From: an uncultured Bacteroides sp.
GTDB lineage: Bacteria > Bacteroidota > Bacteroidia > Bacteroidales > Bacteroidaceae
DNA length: 64,000 bases
Assembly (NCBI RefSeq): GCF_963675905.1
Contig: NZ_OY780936.1
Coordinates: 434,001-498,000, forward strand
Direction: 5' to 3'
In this document: positions 1-9,977 of the stretch, piece by piece
Layout: each line of letters begins with the position of its first letter
How positions within the stretch are numbered: position 1 is the first letter of the stretch
Program-made: the position numbers and the translations under genes
The notes under the pieces: model-generated
What the model was told of the DNA's origin: nothing
Database searches by the model: none
The model's input: the letters and a program-made list of their open reading frames with translations, nothing else

Positions 1-1
1 G

Positions 2-2602
2 ACAAAACAGTTAATAGCTAACGAAGCATGGGCTAAAGATGTTTATACTAAACTGAAACTTCGCATAGATACTTATGTGAATCGTCATATAACAGATCCC
101 GAATGGATTGTTTCACGATTGCAGATGTATTGGAAAACGCATAGTACAGATGTTTTCATTAACGGAGAAGTTTATTCTCATGCCGAAGGATGTGCTCCTG
201 TTCCAACGGTTCGCTATACAGGAACTCGTGCTGCCACCACTATTTATAGTCGACCTAAACTGGAAGATATACTTCCTTACATGGACGATCCACAGGGACT
301 TTATTTCCACAATAATTCCAAGGAAGGCAGACCGCTGGAATGGGCTGAACAATCGAAAACCGGACGGAATATAGAGTCTATTAATCTGGGAATTATGAAT
401 ATGGCCCGAGATGCGGCTTTTGTTTACTGGATTTCCGGCGAAGAAAAATATGCAAAGTTTGCTCAGGATCTTTTCGATATGTATATGACGGGTATGTATT
501 ACCGTAAAGTACCTTATGATTTGAATCACGGACATCAGCAAACACTTGTTGGACTCTCTTCTTTTGAAGTTATTCATGAAGATATATTGAATGCACTTGT
601 TTCCGCTTACGATTTCCTATACTATTATCTGAAAGAACAAAAGGCAGATAAGATGGACATATATGCCACTACTTTTAAAAAGTTTGCAGATAATATAATA
701 GATAGAGGTGTTCCTCACAATAACTGGGATTTATTTCAGGCTGTCTATATAAATAACATTGGACTAATCCTGGAAGACAATGACCGTTATGCCGATAAAA
801 AAGGGCGTGGCTATTATCTTGATTATGTACTTAATAAATCAAGCATTCGTCAGTGGTCGCTCACTAAATTAATGAATTATGGTTTCGATCCTAATACAGG
901 AATCTGGGGAGAATGCCCGGGCTACAGCCAGAATGTAGTGGCTGATTTCGCCAATTTTGTAGATATGTATGCTCGCACTATGAATTTTGATGCATTGGAA
1001 CAGATGCCGGTCATAAAGAAAGCTGTTGCGCATATTCCACAATATCTTTTCCCGAACGGATTAACTACTGGTTTTGGAGATACACACTACGGAAAACCTC
1101 GTACCGATTTCTATGCACGGATGATAGCCAATGCGCAGAAATTCAATAAAAAAGAGCAGGAGAACTATTTTACGGGAATGTATAAACTGTTAAATGAAGA
1201 TGCCGGAAAGGCAACTAAAGATAAAAAGAATATTCCGGCTGAGATCACTTCTTTTTTCAGTGATAAACCTCTGGTGCTCGATCCTTCGGTAGCGACAGGC
1301 AAAATTGAAGACTATACATCTCCTTTGTTTTATGCTCCTAATGTAAGTTGGCTGGTTCAGCGCAATAGCATGAATCCCCGATATGGATTAATGATTTCTG
1401 AAGCGGCATCGTTAGGCAACCACATGCATTCCAACGGTATAACGATGGAACTTTACGGTAAAGGCTATATTCTTGGACCCGATGCTGGTCTTGGATCCGG
1501 ATACTTTGCACAGGATTATGCGGAATATTACTCACAGTTCCTTGCTCACAATACTGTTATTGTAGATGGAATTTCGCGTTATCCGGAAATGAAAAGTAAT
1601 CATGGTTTTGAGGTGAAAGGTAATTATCCTCAGTCCGAACAAAGAGATGGGATATATACCGGAATAACATATTCTGATGTCTCTTTTCTGGAACCGGAAA
1701 CACAAGCTGATCAGAATCGTTTGATGAGTATTATCAGAACTGACGATAAACATGGATATTATGTAGATGTTTTCCGCTCGAAGAAACAAAAGGGTGGTGA
1801 TAAGATGCACGATTATATCTATCACAACCTTGGCCAGAAGATATCTGTAGCAGATGCTGCCAGTGGCGATTCTCTTAATTTGAAACCAACCGATGATCTT
1901 GCTTTTGCGGGAGCACACCTGTATGCTTATTCTTATTTGTATAATCAGAAATCGCAGGTTACCGACAAGGATATAAAAACTACCTTCACCATGAACATGC
2001 CCGGTGGTGATGATGTTTCAATGAATATGTGGATAAAAGGAGAGAAGGAACGTGAGGTTTTTAGTGTCTTGGCACCATATACAGAAGGAATGGCTCGTAC
2101 ACCAATGCCTTATGATATAAAAAACTCACCTACACTAACTTTTGTTGCCCGTCAGAATGGCGAAGCATGGACTCGTCCGTTTGTTTCCATCTTTGAACCA
2201 AGTAGCAAGAACGAACCAAGCAACATTGCTTCAGTTTCATATTTTAATGCAAAAACCGTAGCAAACGATTTTGTAGGTATCAAAATTGAAAGTAAGAATG
2301 GCAGAATGGATTATATTTTTTCTTCAGAATCAGCCACTAAAGCAATGTATCAGAACATGATATCGGAAGCTGCTTATGCTGTGATTGGAGTGGAAAATAG
2401 TGGCAATTGTGTATTGTTTATGGGAAATGGCCGTCTGTTGAAAGGAGCCAATTGCTCGATAGAAACTTCAGTATTGGCAAATGCTATTCTGGAAAATAAG
2501 CAAGGAAAATGGTTCTATTCATCAAGTGTACCTTGTAAAATAGTTATTTCGGGTAAAACTTATAAGTTACCTGCTTCAAATTACGTTGAAATAAAAAGAT
2601 AA
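2..2602 (+). CDS. Heparinase II/III-like polysaccharide lyase, 5' partial
   Basis: The reading frame is open from base 2, so the gene begins left of the window; the first in-window start (GTG at 77) is not the true start because homologous-looking sequence continues upstream of it. The first ~350 residues look like the alpha/alpha toroid of heparinase II/III-type lyases, with the HNN motif in GVPHNNWDLFQ. The C-terminal half looks like the beta-sandwich domain, with NHMHSNG and HNTVIVDG, motifs typical of this fold in PL15, PL17 and PL21 enzymes. The family cleaves uronic acid-containing glycans by beta-elimination and leaves unsaturated ends, which suits the GH88 hydrolase at 24,722. The exact PL family and substrate cannot be told from the sequence. 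It is probably periplasmic, but the signal peptide is outside the window. Confidence 0.85.
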   Translation, partial: TKQLIANEAWAKDVYTKLKLRIDTYVNRHITDPEWIVSRLQMYWKTHSTDVFINGEVYSHAEGCAPVPTVRYTGTRAATTIYSRPKLEDILPYMDDPQGLYFHNNSKEGRPLEWAEQSKTGRNIESINLGIMNMARDAAFVYWISGEEKYAKFAQDLFDMYMTGMYYRKVPYDLNHGHQQTLVGLSSFEVIHEDILNALVSAYDFLYYYLKEQKADKMDIYATTFKKFADNIIDRGVPHNNWDLFQAVYINNIGLILEDNDRYADKKGRGYYLDYVLNKSSIRQWSLTKLMNYGFDPNTGIWGECPGYSQNVVADFANFVDMYARTMNFDALEQMPVIKKAVAHIPQYLFPNGLTTGFGDTHYGKPRTDFYARMIANAQKFNKKEQENYFTGMYKLLNEDAGKATKDKKNIPAEITSFFSDKPLVLDPSVATGKIEDYTSPLFYAPNVSWLVQRNSMNPRYGLMISEAASLGNHMHSNGITMELYGKGYILGPDAGLGSGYFAQDYAEYYSQFLAHNTVIVDGISRYPEMKSNHGFEVKGNYPQSEQRDGIYTGITYSDVSFLEPETQADQNRLMSIIRTDDKHGYYVDVFRSKKQKGGDKMHDYIYHNLGQKISVADAASGDSLNLKPTDDLAFAGAHLYAYSYLYNQKSQVTDKDIKTTFTMNMPGGDDVSMNMWIKGEKEREVFSVLAPYTEGMARTPMPYDIKNSPTLTFVARQNGEAWTRPFVSIFEPSSKNEPSNIASVSYFNAKTVANDFVGIKIESKNGRMDYIFSSESATKAMYQNMISEAAYAVIGVENSGNCVLFMGNGRLLKGANCSIETSVLANAILENKQGKWFYSSSVPCKIVISGKTYKLPASNYVEIKR

Positions 2603-2799
2603 ACGATGAAGAACGATTAGTTAACCTGTTTTTCTTGAGGTTGTGTTTTTCTTTTTTGCAAATGTATTACGGGTTATAAATATTCGAGTCTGATATTAAA
2701 TAATATGTCTTTGTCTGAACCTTGTTTGTAAACTACAGTATATGTTATTTTTATGGATATAATAGCTAAAAAACGCTTCTGTTTTTTCATTATTAAACA

Positions 2800-2828
2800 T
2801 TGTTAATCATTGAAAATAGCTATATTTG
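2800..2828 (+). promoter_or_regulatory. Bacteroides-type promoter of the propeller regulator
   Basis: The -7 box TATATTTG at 2821-2828 matches TAnnTTTG exactly. A TTG at 2800-2802 lies 18 bp upstream in the -33 position. The predicted transcript starts about 50 bp before the ATG at 2886. Confidence 0.7.
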
Positions 2829-2885
2829 CATATTCCTTTACAAATAAATGGTTAAAAGAATACATTGAAAAACTTAATTTTCATA

Positions 2886-5729
2886 ATGAACGGTAGAAAG
2901 AGGTTATTAATGCTTTGGCTATTACTTCTTTCTGTTTCTATATATGGGCAATCATATACTTTCCGTGGACTCACAATGTCCGAAGGATTGTCTGATTTGT
3001 TGGTTAATGCATTCTATAAAGATGCGCAAGGATTTATGTGGATAGGAACAGATAACTGTCTGGAACGCTTTGATGGAGTTACTATAAAACATTATCCTTT
3101 TTCCGGTTCTGATATCAATAAAAAACGTGTTAGTTCAATATTAGAAACAAAAGATAAAAATCTGTGGACCGGAAACGGACTCGGACTTTGGAAACTAAAT
3201 AAGAAGACCGATCAGTTGGAGCTCTTCTCTTCTGGCTTAATAAATTGCGGTGTACATTCTTTGATTCAGGATTCGCATAATGTTTTATATATAGGTAGTG
3301 AAAAGGGAGTCTTTATCTATAATAATGGAAATTTCAACCAGATTATGCCTGATAATAATATCCTTTCTTCAGGCAATCATATTCTAGGAATGGCTATTGA
3401 CAAAACCGGAACCTTATGGATGGCAACTCCTTTGGGACTTTACTCATATAATGCGCAAAACAAAAAAATAAAGCAGTTTCGCTTCAATGATTCACCTAAT
3501 CTGAATAGTTTTTCTAAAATAACGATTATTGGATCTACTTTATATTTGGGAACGGCCAATGCCGGACTTGTTCGTTTTGATATTCCTACTTCACGCTTTT
3601 CACGTTCCATAGAGGTCGGAAGTAATATTATATCAGATTTGTCAAGTGATGGAAAAGAGATGATATATGTGGCTACGGATGGGAATGGAGTTCATTTTCT
3701 ATCTCATAGTCAGCAAAAAGTTGTACGTTCAATACAGTACAATCCTCAGGATAAAGCCGGAATTCGTTCAAACTCAGTATATTCTTTGTTGGTAGACAGA
3801 GATGGAATTGTCTGGATTGGTTTTTATCAAGCTGGGTTTGATTACAGTCTATATCAAAATAATCTTTTTAAAGTCTATTCATTCCCTCCGCTTTTTAATT
3901 CATCCAACTTGCCGGTTCGTTCTTTTGTAATACATGATAAAGAGAAGCTGATTGGAACCCGCGAAGGATTGTATTATATTTCGGAAGATAAGAAACTGGT
4001 AAAGAGCTATAATAAATCGTCACTTCGCTCCAACCTTATATTGTCTTTACGCCGTTATAATAATGAATACTATATCGGTACTTATGGTGGGGGAGTATCC
4101 GTGCTTAATCCTCAGACTCTTTCATTACACGACTTTAATAAAGAAGATGTTTTCCAGAAAGGTCACATTTTTCATTTTGAAGAAGATAGTAACGGTAATT
4201 TATGGATTGCTTCTTCTCAGGGAGTACATTGCTATAACAAACAAACCAAAGAGATAAAAACATATACAAGTACAAATTCTCAGTTACTAGATGGAAATGT
4301 ATATTATATCTTCTTTGATTCAACAAAGAAAGGGTGGATAGCAACAGATAATGGATTATGTATATTTGACCCTGTGTCTCAAAGTATTAGATCGAATATT
4401 TTCCCTCAAGGTTTCTTTAATAAAGAGAAAATAAGATATATATATCAGGATTCGCATAACAATATCTTCTTCTGTCCCGATAAAGGAGATGTTTTCAAAT
4501 CAGATTTATCTATGCGTAATTTTCAGCGTTTGAAAATGAAACATAAGTTACTGGGCAATGCCTTTATGTCTGTTATTGAAGATAATGCAGGTAAGTATTG
4601 GCTCAGTAGAGACAATGGCATTATTAGCATGAATAGAGATGAAAGTATAATGCAGGGTTTTAATTTTACAGATGGAATACCTGATCCTATTTTTCATGTA
4701 GCAGCCTGTTATAAAGATGCAAAGGGAAAATTGTGGTTTGGAAATTCAAAAGGATTACTTTCTGTAGATCCAGCTTTGGTTGCTTCCACTAAACGAAATC
4801 CTTATTCTATTGTATTAACTGATATTTTGGTAAATGGTCAATCCCTTGATAGTGATATGCAGGAAGAGATCAGAGCAGAAAAAGATATTTCGCTTTCAAG
4901 AGATCAGAATAATTTGACTTTCAGGTTTTCAAGTCTCACATATAGTGACCCTTCCTCTATGATTTATGAGTATAAACTTGAAGGATATGATGAGGATTGG
5001 CAAACAATAACCGGAAAAAATGAAGTATCCTATTACGATCTTCCTATTGGAAGTTATACATTTCACGTTCGTCTTCAAGGCGATGAAAAATCAGAAGAAA
5101 CTATATCTGTTATGATCAGCCCGTTTTTACTTGTTATATTCTGGATTGCCGTTGTGGCAACAATTATTGCTTTAGCTCTTTGGGGCAGAAACTATTTGCG
5201 TAAGAGATTAATAAAAAAAGAAGCAGAAACTTTATCACCCGAATCATCCGGGTTTGAAGATACGCCGGTACAATCTACCTCATCTGAAGAGCCAGATTCT
5301 ACTGACAAAGAATCTTCGAAACAAGAACACATAAAGCAAGATGAAGAAAAATATAAGTTTGCAAAGTTGAGCAACGAAGAGTGCAAGCATATTTGCAATA
5401 ATCTTATCAAGCATATGAAAAAGAATAAGCCATATATTAATCCGAACTTAAAGATTTCCGATTTGGCTCATGCAATTAAGTGTACCTCTCATTCACTCTC
5501 TTATGTATTTAATCAGCATTTGAATCAGAATTATTATGATTTCGTAAATGAGTATAGGGTTGCTGAATTTAAAGAGTTGGCTAATGATCCAAAGTATTCA
5601 CGATATACTCTAACGGCATTATCTGAAAAATGTGGATTTAGTTCACGCGCATCATTTTTCAGATCATTTAAAAAACTGACCGGAATTACTCCCAACGAAT
5701 ATATCCAGCAAATGGAATCTTCTAAATAA
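2886..5729 (+). CDS. Membrane beta-propeller sensor fused directly to an AraC DNA-binding domain
   Basis: This looks like the PUL regulator. I start it at ATG 2886 rather than the upstream TTG at 2865, because a clean signal peptide or anchor (GRKRLLMLWLLLLSVSIYG) follows at once. The remainder is a periplasmic Reg_prop-type propeller (about residues 25-660, with many FMWIGTDN/LWIASSQG repeats), a Y_Y_Y-like domain (about 675-735), one membrane helix (about 745-768), a Ser/Glu/Asp-rich linker (about 775-825) and a C-terminal AraC helix-turn-helix domain (about 845-945, ending in GFSSRASFFRSFKKLTGITPNEY). Classical hybrid two-component systems of about 1,300-1,400 residues carry HisKA, HATPase and receiver domains between membrane helix and AraC domain. 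Those are missing here: there is no HN-box, G-box or receiver Asp. The frame is continuous, so this is an architecture and not a frameshift. It probably senses a periplasmic oligosaccharide and activates the neighbouring susCD genes while membrane-bound. Confidence 0.88.
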   Translation: MNGRKRLLMLWLLLLSVSIYGQSYTFRGLTMSEGLSDLLVNAFYKDAQGFMWIGTDNCLERFDGVTIKHYPFSGSDINKKRVSSILETKDKNLWTGNGLGLWKLNKKTDQLELFSSGLINCGVHSLIQDSHNVLYIGSEKGVFIYNNGNFNQIMPDNNILSSGNHILGMAIDKTGTLWMATPLGLYSYNAQNKKIKQFRFNDSPNLNSFSKITIIGSTLYLGTANAGLVRFDIPTSRFSRSIEVGSNIISDLSSDGKEMIYVATDGNGVHFLSHSQQKVVRSIQYNPQDKAGIRSNSVYSLLVDRDGIVWIGFYQAGFDYSLYQNNLFKVYSFPPLFNSSNLPVRSFVIHDKEKLIGTREGLYYISEDKKLVKSYNKSSLRSNLILSLRRYNNEYYIGTYGGGVSVLNPQTLSLHDFNKEDVFQKGHIFHFEEDSNGNLWIASSQGVHCYNKQTKEIKTYTSTNSQLLDGNVYYIFFDSTKKGWIATDNGLCIFDPVSQSIRSNIFPQGFFNKEKIRYIYQDSHNNIFFCPDKGDVFKSDLSMRNFQRLKMKHKLLGNAFMSVIEDNAGKYWLSRDNGIISMNRDESIMQGFNFTDGIPDPIFHVAACYKDAKGKLWFGNSKGLLSVDPALVASTKRNPYSIVLTDILVNGQSLDSDMQEEIRAEKDISLSRDQNNLTFRFSSLTYSDPSSMIYEYKLEGYDEDWQTITGKNEVSYYDLPIGSYTFHVRLQGDEKSEETISVMISPFLLVIFWIAVVATIIALALWGRNYLRKRLIKKEAETLSPESSGFEDTPVQSTSSEEPDSTDKESSKQEHIKQDEEKYKFAKLSNEECKHICNNLIKHMKKNKPYINPNLKISDLAHAIKCTSHSLSYVFNQHLNQNYYDFVNEYRVAEFKELANDPKYSRYTLTALSEKCGFSSRASFFRSFKKLTGITPNEYIQQMESSK

Positions 5730-5767
5730 AACTACAATCTGATAGGTTTTATTATTTAAACTATTTG

Positions 5768-5804
5768 AATGTACTTGCTCATTATGAGTAGGTGCATTTT
5801 CTTT
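5768..5804 (+). terminator. Hairpin terminator after the propeller regulator
   Basis: AATGTACTTGCTCA pairs with TGAGTAGGTGCATT through a stem of about 14 bp with three G-U wobbles and a very short loop, followed by a T-rich run. It separates the regulator from the sigma factor unit. Confidence 0.6.
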
Positions 5805-5974
5805 TATGTTGAACAGCATAAAAATGTTATTATTTGATGTTATATGTTCAAAAGTAAGTATGATACAATTATTTGAGACTTTCTGCGTGTTGTGTATAAA
5901 TTATTTATAATCAGATGTTTATGTGTAATTGTGTCTTATGAAATGGTATGAGATGTATTGACCTTTATTAACTC

Positions 5975-6004
5975 TTGCTTTCTTTTTTTTACTCTCTATA
6001 TTTG
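5975..6004 (+). promoter_or_regulatory. Promoter of the ECF sigma gene
   Basis: TATATTTG at 5997-6004 is a perfect -7 box, with TTG at 5975-5977 19 bp upstream. The start codon lies 36 bp after the box. The rest of the 5730-6039 gap is AT-rich and contains only the terminator noted above and a small TTTATGTTG/CAGCATAAA hairpin at about 5804-5823. Confidence 0.7.
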
Positions 6005-6039
6005 CTTCCGTAAAGCATAACTTTATTAAAGCTAATATT

Positions 6040-6555
6040 ATGGAAAGTACATTAAACAACTCTGATCGTCTCATTGAACGTTCGTACAATGATTATCATC
6101 AAACCATACTTAATTACATTACTTATAGAATTAATCATAAGTATGATGCTGAGGATTTAGCACAAGATGTATTTATCCGTTTGATTGATTATAAGTTGAT
6201 GTTAAGAGAAGAAACAGTTAAATACTTCCTTTTTACGATTGCACGTAATATTATAATCGATTACCTCCGTCGTTACTATAAAAAGCAAGAAATTACTTCA
6301 TACATATATGATCATGCGGTAACATATACTAATGAGACTGAGCATAATATTCATGCTAAAGAAATTCTTTTCCTTGAGAAGAATAAACTTCAGTCATTCC
6401 CTTCCCAGCGTAAGACAATATACATAATGAATCGCTTTTATGAAAAGTCTACCGGAGAAATAGCAGTAGAACTGAACTTAAGTAAACGTACAGTTGAAAA
6501 TCATTTAATGATAGGAAGAAAAGTAATGCGTAACTATATAAAACAGTGCATCTAA
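6040..6555 (+). CDS. ECF-type RNA polymerase sigma factor
   Basis: This 171-residue protein has the size and layout of FecI-type ECF sigma factors. Region 2 is at about residues 15-85, with DAEDLAQDVFIRLI and FTIARNIIIDYLRR, the core-binding and -10-recognition helices. Region 4 is at about 125-170, with STGEIAVELNLSKRTVENHL, the helix-turn-helix. It would redirect RNA polymerase to PUL promoters, most simply to the susC gene 160 bp downstream. The usual FecR anti-sigma gene is absent on either side. The only open frame in the gap to susC is a 34-codon one at 6594-6698 that I cannot identify. A small GGAGA/TCTCC hairpin followed by T7 lies near 6643-6672 and may partly end the sigma transcript. 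Confidence 0.88.
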   Translation: MESTLNNSDRLIERSYNDYHQTILNYITYRINHKYDAEDLAQDVFIRLIDYKLMLREETVKYFLFTIARNIIIDYLRRYYKKQEITSYIYDHAVTYTNETEHNIHAKEILFLEKNKLQSFPSQRKTIYIMNRFYEKSTGEIAVELNLSKRTVENHLMIGRKVMRNYIKQCI

Positions 6556-6715
6556 AAATCAACCAATAAATTTATAATATATGAAAGAAGCTTATGGATA
6601 ATGAATCTAAACAGAGCAAATGTGGCCGGAAATGGCAATTAAATGGAGAAATATCTCCGAGAGTTTTTTTAATGAGAAAATATTTCATATTTTGTTAACA
6701 CTTAAATATTTATTT

Positions 6716-9700
6716 ATGAAACAATCGGATCAGAAAAAGAAGGCAAATAAAAGTCTTCTATCTAAAATGATTTTAGCATGTATGCTGATGCTTATTGCTT
6801 CTGTAGCATCGTTTGCACAGAATGCAAAAGTAATAGGTACAGTAACAGATGAAAAAGGAGAACCTATTATTGGTGCCAGTATTTTTGTTAAGGGAACATC
6901 AACAGGAACTATAACTGATGTTGAGGGCAATTTTACAGTAAATGCTCCGGCAAAAGGTAAACTGGTAGTCTCATACATTGGTTATGTAAAACAAGAAGTT
7001 ACTATAACAGGTAATAAAGTAAAGATATCTTTGAAAGAAGATGCACAGACATTAGATGAGGTTGTAGTAGTGGGTTATGGTGTACAGAAGAAAGCAACTC
7101 TTTCTGGTTCTGTATCTCAGGTAATGGGAGATGAGGTGTTGAAAGGTAAAGCTACACAGAGTATGGCATCTGCTTTGCAAGGTACTATCCCAGGATTAAC
7201 TATTACACGTACATCATCTCGTCCGGGTAATGAAGGTACCGATATAACATTACGTGGTGGTATCTCTGTTAATGCTACAGATCCAATGATTTTGATTGAT
7301 GGCGTTGAGGCTTATCAATGGGAACTTTCTCAAATCAATCCCAACGATGTAGAAAGTATTTCTGTATTGAAAGATGCCGCTGCTGCAATTTATGGTACTA
7401 AAGCTGGTGCTGGTGTAATTCTTGTAACAACTAAACGCGGTAAGGAAGGTAGAGTGAAGGTTACTTATTCTGGTAGTGTTCACACAAATATTGTAGGTAA
7501 TAAGTTCCCGGTTGCTAATGGTCAGACTTGGGCACAAATGTTGTGTCATGCAACAGAAAATGATGCTTATGCTTTGTTAGACAAGAATGGTAATCCACAA
7601 TATAGTTGGTGGATGTGGCCGGAAGATGTCTGGAAAACAATGGCTAATGGTGAGAGATATGAAGGTGTTGTAGCTGGCTTATGGCGTGTACTTGATCCTT
7701 CTTCAGATCAGTTTGATGCTGTGTATGGCAATACTTGGGGACAATCTCATAATATTAACATCTCGGGTGGTACTGACAAACTGAAAGTTATGACTTCTTT
7801 GGGTTATGCAAAGGACCGTTCATTGGTTGATATTGTTTTTGATGGTCAAAAGAAGTACAACTTCCGTACTAATGCAGATTATAAAGTAAATGATTGGATT
7901 AAAACAGAATTCAATGTTTCTTATGATAAACGTATTACTGATGTTCCTACTCAGGGTGTAGGTAATGGTATTCAGGACTTCTATATCTTTCCATTGTATA
8001 ATGAATACGGACAGTTCTATGATACATTTGGTAATAACAACTTGTTAGCGAAATTGGTTGAAGGCGGCCGTACAAAAAGTACAGAAGAAATCCTTAGATT
8101 AGGTGGAAAAGTAACTTTAGATCTCGCTAAATTAACAAAAGGTCTTACAGTATCAGGAAGTGCAAATGTGCGTCTTCGCAAACACTGGGAAGTAGCACGT
8201 CAGAATAAAGTGACAATGTATGACTGGTCGGGTGAAACGACTACTGCAGATGGAAATCCTGATTATTCTTTGGGTACTGGTTCTATTAAGAGTCAGACTA
8301 CAGATGCTAACTGCTGGGTAAAAAATACCTATGAAGATGTTCTTTATCAAACATATAATGCATTTGTTAATTATAACCGTGAATTTGCCGGACACAATAT
8401 TGGTGTAATGGCTGGTATCACAGGTGAGAAAACTCAATATCAGAAACTTTATGGTTATCGTAAAAATATGTCATCTAATGATTTGGATGATATCAATTTA
8501 GGTGATGCAACAACAGCAGAAGCCACAGGAGGTAGTAATAACGTAGGTATGATCTCTTATTTAGGTCGTTTGAACTACGATTATAAAGGAATCTATTTAT
8601 TAGAAGGTTTGTTCCGTCGTGATGGTTCTTCTAAGTTCTCTAAAGATAATCGTTGGGCTAATTTCGCAGGAGTTTCTGCCGGTGTTCGTTTCTCTGAATT
8701 TAATTTCATAAAGGATCTTGGTATCTTTGATAACTTGAAACTCCGTGCTTCTTACGGTGAAACAGGTTCACAAACAGGTATTGGTAATTATGACTATATA
8801 TCATCTGTTGCTACAGGTACTACAATTTTTGGATATAACGGAGCAAAATATACTACAGCATATGTAAATGGTATGACTTCTTCAAACCGTACATGGGAAC
8901 GTGTAGGAACAACAAACTTTGGTCTTGATTTTGCAGTTTTGAATAATCGTTTATCAGGAACATTTGAATATTATATCCGTGAAAACAATGGTATGTTGAT
9001 TTCTATGACATATCCTCAAACACTAGGTGCTTCTGCTCCAAAAACTAATAATGGTAACTTTCAGGCTAAGGGTTGGGAATTATCTGTGAACTGGAATGAC
9101 AAGATTGGCGATGATTTCAAATATCGTGTAGGAGTTTCTTTGTCTGATGCGAAAACAAAAATTACAAAATATACAGGTGCAGTTGCAATTGCTAATGGCA
9201 TGAATAATAAAGTTGGAGCTTCTTCATTCATTGAAGGTAAACCATTAAATTCACTTTATGTTTATAAAACAGACGGCTACCTGCAAACTGCCGATGAAGT
9301 AAGTGCTTACTATACTTCTATTACTCAGAAATCAGGTGGTATACAGCCTACACAAAATACTTCTAATCAATTGATTTCTGGATGTGTGAAGAAAGTTGAT
9401 TTAAGTGGTGATGGCAGAATTACTACTGATGACCTTTATTACTATGGAGATGCTAATCCTCACTACCAGTTTGGTCTTAATTTAGGTGCTACTTACAAAG
9501 GATTCGATTTTACAATGTTTGTTCAAGGTGTAGGTCAGCAATATATTGCCCGTGAAGGTCAGTTAGCTTCTCCCTGGTTTAGTGGGTATACTAATCAGAA
9601 TGTTACATTTTGGGGAAATACATGGACTGCAGATCATGTAGATGCCCGTTATCCAATTATGTCTCGTAACGGTAGCCGTAATAACTGGAACTACAAACAA

Positions 9701-9952
9701 TATAATGACATTAATATCAATAACTGCTGGTATGCACGTGCTAAGAATGTTGTTTTAGGTTATACTTTACCAAAGAGTCTGGTTCGTAAAGCAACGATTG
9801 AAAATATTCGTTTCTATCTCTCTGCTGATAACTTATTTGAGTTCTCTAATGTGAAAGATGGTTTCGATCCGGAAAGTAAAGCAGCTACCGGACAAGGTAA
9901 TGTGGATGTATATGCACGTACTATCTCATTCGGTGTTGATCTGACATTTTAA
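6716..9952 (+). CDS. SusC-family TonB-dependent outer-membrane transporter
   Basis: The open frame extends upstream to 6620, but I start it at ATG 6716. That gives MKQSDQKKKANKSLLSKM, a hydrophobic stretch and a cleavage site at SFAQ, a normal signal peptide, and a protein of 1,078 residues. A carboxypeptidase D regulatory-like domain follows at about 25-105 (VIGTVTDEKGEPIIGASIFV). Next come the SusC signature DEVVVVGYGVQKK, the plug (about 125-235, with DITLRGG and VESISVLKDAAAAIYG) and the beta-barrel ending in the aromatic FGVDLTF. It imports oligosaccharides across the outer membrane with the SusD lipoprotein encoded 25 bp downstream. There is no N-terminal STN signalling domain, so it is not built to signal to a FecR partner. 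The substrate cannot be read from the sequence. Confidence 0.95.
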   Translation: MKQSDQKKKANKSLLSKMILACMLMLIASVASFAQNAKVIGTVTDEKGEPIIGASIFVKGTSTGTITDVEGNFTVNAPAKGKLVVSYIGYVKQEVTITGNKVKISLKEDAQTLDEVVVVGYGVQKKATLSGSVSQVMGDEVLKGKATQSMASALQGTIPGLTITRTSSRPGNEGTDITLRGGISVNATDPMILIDGVEAYQWELSQINPNDVESISVLKDAAAAIYGTKAGAGVILVTTKRGKEGRVKVTYSGSVHTNIVGNKFPVANGQTWAQMLCHATENDAYALLDKNGNPQYSWWMWPEDVWKTMANGERYEGVVAGLWRVLDPSSDQFDAVYGNTWGQSHNINISGGTDKLKVMTSLGYAKDRSLVDIVFDGQKKYNFRTNADYKVNDWIKTEFNVSYDKRITDVPTQGVGNGIQDFYIFPLYNEYGQFYDTFGNNNLLAKLVEGGRTKSTEEILRLGGKVTLDLAKLTKGLTVSGSANVRLRKHWEVARQNKVTMYDWSGETTTADGNPDYSLGTGSIKSQTTDANCWVKNTYEDVLYQTYNAFVNYNREFAGHNIGVMAGITGEKTQYQKLYGYRKNMSSNDLDDINLGDATTAEATGGSNNVGMISYLGRLNYDYKGIYLLEGLFRRDGSSKFSKDNRWANFAGVSAGVRFSEFNFIKDLGIFDNLKLRASYGETGSQTGIGNYDYISSVATGTTIFGYNGAKYTTAYVNGMTSSNRTWERVGTTNFGLDFAVLNNRLSGTFEYYIRENNGMLISMTYPQTLGASAPKTNNGNFQAKGWELSVNWNDKIGDDFKYRVGVSLSDAKTKITKYTGAVAIANGMNNKVGASSFIEGKPLNSLYVYKTDGYLQTADEVSAYYTSITQKSGGIQPTQNTSNQLISGCVKKVDLSGDGRITTDDLYYYGDANPHYQFGLNLGATYKGFDFTMFVQGVGQQYIAREGQLASPWFSGYTNQNVTFWGNTWTADHVDARYPIMSRNGSRNNWNYKQYNDININNCWYARAKNVVLGYTLPKSLVRKATIENIRFYLSADNLFEFSNVKDGFDPESKAATGQGNVDVYARTISFGVDLTF

Positions 9953-9977
9953 TGTTTAACCTCACAATTAATAACGT

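Noticed and set aside
6594..6698. 34-codon frame between sigma factor and susC as an anti-sigma remnant
   Set aside because: MDNES and LNGEIS faintly recall FecR starts, but the match is too short to support.
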